This document shows, piece after piece, positions 13,978 through 19,661 of a DNA stretch of 19,661 nt. The position numbers and the translations under genes are program-made. Numbering within the stretch: the first letter of the stretch is position 1; each line of letters starts with the position of its first letter. The stretch comes from Zeimonas sp937903095. Its GTDB lineage: Bacteria; Pseudomonadota; Gammaproteobacteria; Burkholderiales; Burkholderiaceae_E. The DNA lies in contig CALCZN010000252.1 in NCBI GenBank assembly GCA_937903095.1, positions 1-19,661 of the forward strand, read 5' to 3'. Below the pieces are notes generated by a model, which had not been told where the DNA came from, did no database searches, and worked only from the letters and a program-made list of their open reading frames with translations.

Positions 13978-15102
13978 ATGAGCACGCCGCGCCTCGATGC
14001 CGACGCCGAGTCGCTCTCCGAGATCCAGGATCGCGCATTCTGGTTGCTCGTGGCCGCGATCACGATCGCGTTCTTCTGGATCCTGAAGCCGTTCTACGGC
14101 GCCGTGTTCTGGGCGACGATCATCGCGGTGCTGTTCGCGCCGGTGCAGCGGCGCCTGGTGCGCGCATCGAAAGGGCGGAGCAACGTGGCGTCGCTCGCGA
14201 CGCTGCTGCTCGTGCTCGTCGTCGTGATCCTGCCGCTGGCCTGGATCGGCGCGATGATCACGCAGGAAGCGGCGAGCGTGTACCTGCGCATCCAGTCGGG
14301 CGAGGTCCAGCCGGGCACCTGGTTCCCGCGGATCCTGGAAGCGTTGCCGCCGTCGATCAGCGCGCTCCTCGAGCGCTTCGGCTTCGGCAGCCTCGCGCAG
14401 GTGCAGGAGCGGGCCGCAGAAGGACTGTCGCGTGCGCTGCGCGTGCTGCTGCAGCAGGGCGTGAACATCGGCCAGGGAACTTTCGAGTTCGTCGTCGCGT
14501 TCTTCGTGATGCTGTACCTGCTGTTCTTCCTGCTGCGTGACGGCGAGCGGCTGGTACGCCGCATCGGACTCGCGCTGCCGTTGCAGCCCGAGCTGAAACG
14601 CCAGTTCGGCGAGAAGTTCACCACTGTCGTGCGCGCGACGGTCAAGGGCAACATCGTCGTCGCCGTGCTGCAGGGCGCGCTCGGCGGGCTCGCGTTCTGG
14701 GTGCTCGGCGTGCGCGGCGCCGTGCTGTGGGGCGTGGCGATGGCGGTGCTGTCGCTGCTGCCGGCGGTGGGCGCGGCGATCGTGTGGCTGCCGGTGGCGC
14801 TGTACCTGGTCGCGATCGGCGACGCATGGCAGGGGGTCGGGCTGATCGCCTTCGGCGTGCTGGTCATCGGTCTCGTCGACAACGTCGTTCGTCCGGTGCT
14901 GGTGGGCAAGGACACGAAGATGCCCGACTACGTTGCGCTGATTTCGACGCTCGGCGGCATCGCGGCCTTCGGCGTGAACGGCTTCGTGATCGGCCCGGTG
15001 ATCGCCGCGCTGTTCATGGCCGCCTGGGACGTCGTCGCGGTCTCGCGCGAGCCGCTCGGGCTGGAGTCGGCCGGCCGAGCCGACGCGCAGCCCGGAAGCT
15101 GA
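13978..15102 (+). CDS. AI-2E family (PerM/YdiK-like) membrane protein
   Basis: 374 residues with about eight membrane segments in the usual layout. There are two N-terminal pairs, a soluble stretch (about 100-150) and a C-terminal bundle containing the family features FFVMLYLLFFLLRDGERLVRRI and the VIGLVDNVVRPVLVGKDTKMPDYVALISTLGGIAAFGVNGFVIGPVIAALF block. The TqsA member was named for autoinducer-2 export, but other members are Na+/H+ antiporters or unknown, so the family name should not be read as a quorum-sensing role here. The ATG at 13978 follows a 46-nt gap after the HdeD-like gene with only a weak G-rich Shine-Dalgarno sequence. It is followed by a long inverted repeat that may end its transcript. 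Confidence 0.86.
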   Translation: MSTPRLDADAESLSEIQDRAFWLLVAAITIAFFWILKPFYGAVFWATIIAVLFAPVQRRLVRASKGRSNVASLATLLLVLVVVILPLAWIGAMITQEAASVYLRIQSGEVQPGTWFPRILEALPPSISALLERFGFGSLAQVQERAAEGLSRALRVLLQQGVNIGQGTFEFVVAFFVMLYLLFFLLRDGERLVRRIGLALPLQPELKRQFGEKFTTVVRATVKGNIVVAVLQGALGGLAFWVLGVRGAVLWGVAMAVLSLLPAVGAAIVWLPVALYLVAIGDAWQGVGLIAFGVLVIGLVDNVVRPVLVGKDTKMPDYVALISTLGGIAAFGVNGFVIGPVIAALFMAAWDVVAVSREPLGLESAGRADAQPGS

Positions 15103-15104
15103 TT

Positions 15105-15160
15105 CCCGGCAGCCTGCCCCAGTCGAATCGAGCCCGATTCGATTTCGGCAGGCTCCCGGG
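15105..15160. repeat. 56-nt imperfect inverted repeat (long hairpin) before livK
   Basis: Bases 15105-15109 pair with 15156-15160, 15111-15118 with 15147-15154, and 15121-15130 with 15135-15144 (one G-U pair), leaving a 4-nt AGCC loop. About 23 base pairs form with one 1x1 and one 2x2 internal mismatch. It starts just after the stop of the AI-2E-family gene. No T-run follows, so it could be a factor-assisted terminator, an RNA stability element, or part of the livK leader. Confidence 0.8.
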
Positions 15161-15220
15161 CCGCAGAATTCGTGTCAAAGTTGCGCCTTCGGGCCAGATT
15201 CCCGGCCGGTTCGCAACCAG

Positions 15221-15227
15221 GGGGAGG
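15221..15227 (+). promoter_or_regulatory. livK: Strong ribosome binding site fixing the livK start
   Basis: GGGGAGG lies 7 nt upstream of the GTG at 15235. It decides in favour of that GTG, which begins a proper signal peptide, over an upstream in-frame GTG at 15172 that would put a basic, non-hydrophobic stretch before the signal. Confidence 0.8.
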
Positions 15228-15234
15228 ATTCGCC

Positions 15235-16494
15235 GTGTTCAGGAAGATCACTTTCGCAGTCGCCGTTCTGGCCGCATTCGGGGCCGCTCCGGCGCAGGCA
15301 CAACAGAAATGCACGACGACGATCGGCAGCGTGATGTCGCTCACCGGTTCGCTCGGCGCGCTCGGCCAGGAGATCGCCAAGGGCGCCCAGCTGGGCGTGG
15401 CGGACCTGAACGCCGCCGGCGGCGTCAACGGCTGCAAGCTCGACCTTTCGCTGCTCGACGACCAGACGAGTCCGTCGGTGGGCGTGGATGCCGCGCGCAA
15501 GCTCATCGACGTCCAGCACGTGCCGGCCATCGTCGGCGCGCTGGCCAGCGGCGTGAGCGCCTCGATCCTCACGTCGGCCACGGTCGGCAGCAACGTCGTG
15601 CTGATCTCCCCGTCGTCGACCTCGCCGTCGTTCACCGAGCTGGCCGAGCAGGGCAAGACGAACGGCTACTGGTTCCGCACCTGCCCGTCGGACGCGCTGC
15701 AGGGCGTGGCGATGGCCAAGCTCGCCGCCGATGCGGGCATCAAGAAAGTCGCGGTTCTCTACCTGAACAACCCCTACGGCCAGGGACTGAGCCGGGAGTT
15801 CATCTCGGCCTTCGAGAAGTCCGGCGGCTCGATCACGCAGAACGTCGTCTACAACCCGAGCCAGCCGTCGTATCGCTCCGAGGTGAACAAGGCGCTGAAT
15901 CCGAAGCCCGACGCGCTGTTCCTGATCGGCTATCCCGGCGACGGCACGACCCTCGCGCGCGAGTGGATCGCGGCGGGCGGGCCGCAGAAGTTCCTGCTGC
16001 CCGACGGGCTGCAGTCGCAGGACTTCGTCAACGACGTCGGCGCGCAGTACCTGAAGGAGGTGCACGGCACGGCCGCCGGCTCGGTGGACACGCCTTCGCT
16101 CGAGCTGTTCAAGAAGGAGTTCCAGGCGAAGTACGGCGCGCTTCCGGCGCAGCCCTACATCACCAACGCCTACGACGCCACGGTGCTGATCGGACTGGCG
16201 ATGGCGCAGGCGAAGAAGAACGACTCGACCGCGATCCGCGATGCCCTGCGCAAGGTCACCGACCCGAAAGGCGAGAAGATCTACGCCGGCGTCGATTCGC
16301 TGAAGAAGGGCCTGCAGATGGCCGCCGAAGGCAAGGCGATCCAGTATGTCGGCGCTTCCGGGCCGCTGCAGTTCGACAAGAACGGCGACATCGACGCGCC
16401 GATGGTCGTGTGGGACGTCAAGGGCGGCAAGGTGACGCCCACCGGCATGGTCACGGTCGAGCAGATCCGGCAGCTGCGGTCGAGCTCGAAGTAG
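15235..16494 (+). CDS. livK: Branched-chain amino acid-type ABC transporter substrate-binding protein
   Basis: 419 residues from a GTG start. A signal peptide (FRKITFAVAVLAAFGAAPAQA) is predicted to be cut near residue 22, giving a periplasmic protein. The fold is the Peripla_BP_6 (LivK-like) type: IGSVMSLTGSLGALGQEIAKGAQLGVADLNAAGGVNG, LLDDQTSP, then VGALASGVSASI and VLISPSSTSPSF. Two Cys near the N-terminus (KCTTT and NGCKLD) are in place to form the disulfide known in LivJ/LivK proteins. This branch binds many ligands besides branched-chain amino acids, including aromatic acids and amides, so the real substrate is open. The aromatic neighbourhood makes an aryl carboxylate possible. The gene begins the livKGFHM operon and is separated from livG by 7 nt. 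Confidence 0.88.
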   Translation: MFRKITFAVAVLAAFGAAPAQAQQKCTTTIGSVMSLTGSLGALGQEIAKGAQLGVADLNAAGGVNGCKLDLSLLDDQTSPSVGVDAARKLIDVQHVPAIVGALASGVSASILTSATVGSNVVLISPSSTSPSFTELAEQGKTNGYWFRTCPSDALQGVAMAKLAADAGIKKVAVLYLNNPYGQGLSREFISAFEKSGGSITQNVVYNPSQPSYRSEVNKALNPKPDALFLIGYPGDGTTLAREWIAAGGPQKFLLPDGLQSQDFVNDVGAQYLKEVHGTAAGSVDTPSLELFKKEFQAKYGALPAQPYITNAYDATVLIGLAMAQAKKNDSTAIRDALRKVTDPKGEKIYAGVDSLKKGLQMAAEGKAIQYVGASGPLQFDKNGDIDAPMVVWDVKGGKVTPTGMVTVEQIRQLRSSSK

Positions 16495-16501
16495 GCGGCC
16501 G

Positions 16502-17260
16502 ATGCTCGAGGTCGGGCACGTCGTCAAGGAGTTCGGCGGGCTGCGCGCGGTCGACGACGTTTCGTTCACGCTGCGCGCGAACACGATCACCGGGCTGATC
16601 GGCCCGAACGGCGCCGGCAAGACGACGCTGTTCAACACGATCGCCGGCGTGCACCGGCCCGACTCCGGAACGATCTCGTTCCTCGGACGCGGCATCGGCG
16701 GACTGCCCCCTCATCGAATCTTCGACGAGGGGCTGGTGCGCACCTTCCAGATCCCGCGTCCGTTCGCCGGCATGACCGTGCTCGAGAACTGCATGCTGGT
16801 TCCGCAACGCCAGGCCGGCGAGCGCTTCTGGAACAACTGGTTCGCGCGCTCTCGCGTGGCCGGCGAGGAGCGCGCGCTCCGCGAGCGAGCGCGCGAGGTG
16901 CTCGATTTCGTCGGACTGCTGCGATTGGCGGGCGAATTCGCGCGCAACCTGTCCGGCGGCCAGCAGAAGCTGCTCGAGCTGGCGCGCGTGCTGATGTCCG
17001 AACCGAAGCTCGTGCTGCTCGACGAGCCGGGCGCGGGCGTGAATCCGACGCTGCTGGCGACGATCGTCGACAAGCTGCGCGAGCTGCACGAGCGCGGCGT
17101 CAGCTTCCTCGTCATCGAGCACAACATGGACCTCGTCATGAACCTGTGCGATCCGATCCTCGTGATGGCGCAGGGCAGGCTGCTGCTCGAAGGTCCGCCG
17201 CAGCTCGTGCGCAGCGACGCGCGCGTGCTCGAGGCGTACCTGGGAGGAGTGCAGGCGTGA
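16502..17260 (+). CDS. livG: ABC transporter ATP-binding protein LivG
   Basis: 252 residues, standard LivG length. Walker A is GPNGAGKT (34-41), the Q-loop Gln is at 83 (TFQIPRPF), the ABC signature is LSGGQQ (150-155), Walker B is LVLLDEP (170-176) and the switch His is at 207 (VIEHNMDLVM). The insert after Walker A (RTFQIPRPFAGMTVLENCML) is typical of LivG. It powers import through LivH/LivM together with LivF. The gene starts 7 nt after livK and overlaps livF by 4 bp (GTGA), so translation is probably coupled. Confidence 0.93.
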   Translation: MLEVGHVVKEFGGLRAVDDVSFTLRANTITGLIGPNGAGKTTLFNTIAGVHRPDSGTISFLGRGIGGLPPHRIFDEGLVRTFQIPRPFAGMTVLENCMLVPQRQAGERFWNNWFARSRVAGEERALRERAREVLDFVGLLRLAGEFARNLSGGQQKLLELARVLMSEPKLVLLDEPGAGVNPTLLATIVDKLRELHERGVSFLVIEHNMDLVMNLCDPILVMAQGRLLLEGPPQLVRSDARVLEAYLGGVQA

Positions 17261-18012
17261 GTGCGGCAGCGGGCGGCGACGGCGCAAAGGCGCTCGTCGT
17301 GCGCGACGTCGTCGCCGGCTACGTGCCCGAGCTGGACATCCTGCGCGGCGCCTCGCTCGAGGTGCGCGATCGCGAGATCGTCACCGTGCTCGGCCCCAAC
17401 GGCGCCGGCAAGTCCACGTTGATGAAGGCGATCGCGGGTCTCGTTCCGGTGCGCTCCGGATCGATACGCATGTTCGGCGACGAGCTGGTCGGCGTTCCGG
17501 CGCATCGGATGGTGTCGCGCGGGCTCGCCTTCGTGCCGCAGACGGGGAACGTCTTCCCGCGACTGTCCGTGCAGGAGAACCTCGAGGTCGGCGCGGCCGC
17601 GCGCGGCGCGCGCGACGGCCTGAGCGACGATCTCGGCCGCATGTACCAGCTGTTTCCGCGGCTGGGCGAACGGCGCCGGCAGGCGGCAGGCACGCTGTCC
17701 GGCGGCGAGCGGCAGATGGTGGCGGTGGCGCGCGCGCTGATGTCGCGCCCGCGCGTGCTGATGCTCGACGAGCCCTCGGCCGGGCTGTCGCCGCTGTTCG
17801 TCGGCATCGTCTTCTCGAAAGTGCGCGAGGTGCGCGACCTGGGGCTGACGGTTCTCGTCGTCGAGCAGAACGCCCGGGCCGCGCTGGCCATCTCCGACCG
17901 CGGCTACGTGCTGGCGGAAGGGCGCGACCGCATCGAAGGCGAGGCGCGCGCGCTGCTGGAGAACCCCGAGGTCGGCGCGCTGTATCTCGGCGCGAGGCAG
18001 GCGCTCGCATGA
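17257..18012 (+). CDS. livF: ABC transporter ATP-binding protein LivF
   Basis: 251 residues from a GTG that overlaps the livG stop (GTGA). GGGAGGAG at 17242-17249 serves as ribosome binding site. Walker A is GPNGAGKS (46-53), the Q-loop Gln is at 95 (FVPQTGNVFP), the signature is LSGGE (147-151) and Walker B is VLMLDEP (167-173). The switch position reads VVEQNA rather than a His, which is usual for LivF and distinguishes it from LivG. It is the second ATPase of the Liv importer. It overlaps livH by 4 bp (ATGA). Confidence 0.93.
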   Translation: MSAAAGGDGAKALVVRDVVAGYVPELDILRGASLEVRDREIVTVLGPNGAGKSTLMKAIAGLVPVRSGSIRMFGDELVGVPAHRMVSRGLAFVPQTGNVFPRLSVQENLEVGAAARGARDGLSDDLGRMYQLFPRLGERRRQAAGTLSGGERQMVAVARALMSRPRVLMLDEPSAGLSPLFVGIVFSKVREVRDLGLTVLVVEQNARAALAISDRGYVLAEGRDRIEGEARALLENPEVGALYLGARQALA

Positions 18013-18899
18013 TCCAGTACGTCGTCGACGGTATCGTGGTGGGCGCCACGCTGGCGCTGGGCGCGATCGGGCTCACGCTCACCTACAACATCCTGCGCTT
18101 CGCCAATTTCGCGCACGGCGAGTTCCTCACCTTCGGCGCCTATTTCGCGCTCGTCTTCGCGGCGTTCTTCGCCAGCGCGGGCACGATCGGTCCGCTCACC
18201 TTCGGCTGGGGCTTCCTCGTGGCGGTGGCGATCGCGATCGTGCTCACCGCGCTGCTCGCGCTCGGTCTCGATCGACTGCTGTTCCGGCCGCTGCGCCGCA
18301 GCGACGTCACCGTGACGCTGGTCATCGCATCGTTCGGCGCGTCGCTGATGCTGCGCAACGTCGTCGTGTTCCTCTGGGGGTCGCGCCCCGAGTACTACTC
18401 GCGCAACATCGCCGTCTCCAGCGAGATCGTGCCCGGCGTGCGCATGAGCGGCGACGAGGTCTTCGTCGTGGTGATCACCGCGCTGCTGATGCTCGCGCTG
18501 CACCTGTTCCTCACGCGCACCTCGCTCGGGCGGTCGATGCGCGCCGTCTCCGACGACCCCGCGCTCGCGCGCGTCGCCGGCATCGACGTGCAGGCGGTGA
18601 TCCGCTGGACGTGGTTCATCGGCGCCGGACTGGCGGCCGTGGCCGGCATCCTGTTCGGGTTGACGGTGCAGATCTCCTCCGAGATGGGCTTCAACCTGAT
18701 CCTGCCGATGTTCGCGGCGGCGATCCTCGGCGGCATCGGCAGCATCTACGGCGCCGTGCTGGGCGGACTGATCATCGGACTGGCGCAGTCGATGTCGGTG
18801 CCGCTGATCGGCCCGGCCTACAAGCCGGCCGTGGCGTTCCTGCTGATGTTCGCGATCCTGCTCGTCTATCCGAAGGGCATCCTCGGAGATCGCAGCTGA
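18009..18899 (+). CDS. livH: ABC transporter permease LivH
   Basis: 296 residues with about eight membrane segments. Typical LivH stretches are VVDGIVVGATLALGAIGLTLTYNILRFANFAHGEFLTFGAY at the N-terminus, GRSMRAVSDDPALARVAGID in the cytoplasmic loop that contacts the ATPases, and AAILGGIGSIYGAVLGGLIIGLAQ near the C-terminus. It forms the channel with LivM. The ATG overlaps the livF stop. livM starts 19 nt after its stop. Confidence 0.93.
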   Translation: MIQYVVDGIVVGATLALGAIGLTLTYNILRFANFAHGEFLTFGAYFALVFAAFFASAGTIGPLTFGWGFLVAVAIAIVLTALLALGLDRLLFRPLRRSDVTVTLVIASFGASLMLRNVVVFLWGSRPEYYSRNIAVSSEIVPGVRMSGDEVFVVVITALLMLALHLFLTRTSLGRSMRAVSDDPALARVAGIDVQAVIRWTWFIGAGLAAVAGILFGLTVQISSEMGFNLILPMFAAAILGGIGSIYGAVLGGLIIGLAQSMSVPLIGPAYKPAVAFLLMFAILLVYPKGILGDRS

Positions 18900-18918
18900 C
18901 CCACCGGCGGCCTCGACG

Positions 18919-19661
18919 ATGATCGGACTGTTCTCCTACCTCGTCTTCTTCCTCGCGCAGGCGTCGATCTTCGCGGTCGTCTGCCTCGGCCTGAACCTGC
19001 AGTGGGGCTACACGGGGCTGTTCAACATCGGCGTGGCTGGCTTCTTCCTGGTCGGCGCGTATACCTTCGCGATCCTGTGCGGCCCCGAGTACCTGATGCA
19101 CCTGGGCGGCTTCGACCTGCCGTTCCTGGTGGGGCTGGTCGGTGCACTCGTCGCCTCCGGCGTCGTCGCCTTCGTCGTCGGCATTCCGACGCTGCGCCTG
19201 CGCGAGGACTATCTCGCGATCGTCACGATCGGCATCGCCACCACGCTGCAACTCGTGGCGCTGAACGCGCAGGGACTCACCGGCGGCAGCCAGGGCGCCG
19301 CCAGCATTCCGCGGCCGCTGCCCGGACTGCTCGACACGGTGCTCGGGCGAAACCTGCTGATGCTCGCACTCGTGCTCGTCGTCATGGGGCTCGTCTACGC
19401 CGGGCTCGAGGCGATGGTGCGCTCGCCGTGGGGCAGGGTGCTCAAGGCGATCCGCGAGGACGAGACCGCGGCGGCGTCGCTCGGCAAGAACGCCTTCGGA
19501 TACCGGTTGCAGGCCTTCGTGATCGGCTCGTCGATCATGGGGCTGGGCGGCGCGCTGTATGCGAGCTTCATCGGATTCGTCAGTCCGCAGGATTTCCAGC
19601 CGATCCTCACTTTCCAGATCTGGACGATGCTGATCGTCGGCGGCAGCGGCAACAACAAGGG
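18919..19661 (+). CDS. livM: ABC transporter permease LivM, 3' partial
   Basis: Reading from the ATG at 18919 the frame stays open to the window end (247 full codons), so the C-terminal part is missing. Family features are visible: NLQWGYTGLFNIGVAGFFLVGAY near the N-terminus, IPTLRLREDYLAIVTIGIAT in the middle, GRVLKAIREDETAAASLGKN in the ATPase-contact loop, then GSSIMGLGGALYASFIGFVSP and LIVGGSGNNKG at the end. About six membrane segments are present so far. It is the second membrane subunit of the Liv importer and directly follows livH. A GACG before the ATG is a weak ribosome site, suggesting coupling to livH. Confidence 0.92.
   Translation, partial: MIGLFSYLVFFLAQASIFAVVCLGLNLQWGYTGLFNIGVAGFFLVGAYTFAILCGPEYLMHLGGFDLPFLVGLVGALVASGVVAFVVGIPTLRLREDYLAIVTIGIATTLQLVALNAQGLTGGSQGAASIPRPLPGLLDTVLGRNLLMLALVLVVMGLVYAGLEAMVRSPWGRVLKAIREDETAAASLGKNAFGYRLQAFVIGSSIMGLGGALYASFIGFVSPQDFQPILTFQIWTMLIVGGSGNNK

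Noticed and set aside
13978..15102. Quorum-sensing (autoinducer-2) export function for the AI-2E-family protein
   Set aside because: The family name is historical and many members transport ions or have unknown roles; no luxS or lsr-type gene is visible nearby.
15172..15234. Upstream GTG start for livK
   Set aside because: The added residues are basic and would spoil the signal peptide, while the GTG at 15235 has a strong GGGGAGG site at the right distance.

Overview
The window is very GC-rich (third positions almost all G or C) and densely packed with proteobacterial genes. Gene content points to a betaproteobacterium of the Thauera/Azoarcus/Burkholderiales kind that degrades aromatic compounds: phenylphosphate-synthase-like subunits, UbiD and UbiX proteins, a 4-hydroxybenzoyl-CoA-type thioesterase, and TRAP and branched-chain-amino-acid-type (Liv) transporters. 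The taxonomic call is an inference from gene content and composition. No rRNA, tRNA, CRISPR array, insertion sequence or phage gene was seen.

Region 1 (1-6642, + strand) is an aryl-phosphorylation and carboxylation cluster. In order it holds the C-terminal two-thirds or so of a PpsA-like subunit carrying the swivelling phospho-histidine domain, a PpsB-like ATP-grasp subunit, a UbiD-family (de)carboxylase with a complete set of predicted catalytic and cofactor residues, a Tm-1-like ATP-binding protein, a two-CBS-domain protein matching the third phenylphosphate synthase subunit, and a UbiX flavin prenyltransferase. In the known anaerobic phenol pathway, phenol is phosphorylated with ATP by the three-subunit synthase and then carboxylated para to the hydroxyl group by a UbiD-type enzyme, giving 4-hydroxybenzoate. 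UbiX makes the prenylated FMN that UbiD enzymes need. Here the order is unusual: UbiD and the Tm-1-like gene separate the synthase subunits, and only one UbiD gene is visible. The cluster ends in a 13-bp tandem repeat that overlaps the ubiX stop codon.

Region 2 (6719-10280, - strand) reads as one operon: a 4-hydroxybenzoyl-CoA-type thioesterase, a MarR regulator overlapping it by 10 bp, an MFS transporter of the oxalate/formate-antiporter-like group, and a membrane-anchored HDOD-domain protein. It converges on region 1 and diverges from region 3 across a 213-bp promoter region.

Region 3 (10494-15102, + strand) starts with a TRAP transporter (dctP, dctQ, dctM), followed by an HdeD/DUF308 membrane protein and an AI-2E-family (PerM-like) membrane protein. 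After it comes a 56-nt inverted repeat.

Region 4 (15235-19661, + strand) is a Liv-type ABC importer in the order livK-livG-livF-livH-livM, with overlapping or nearly abutting genes; livM runs off the window end. Taken together, the window can be read as uptake (TRAP, MFS, Liv), ATP-dependent activation and carboxylation of a phenolic compound, and CoA-thioester turnover under MarR control. The real substrates cannot be read from the sequence.
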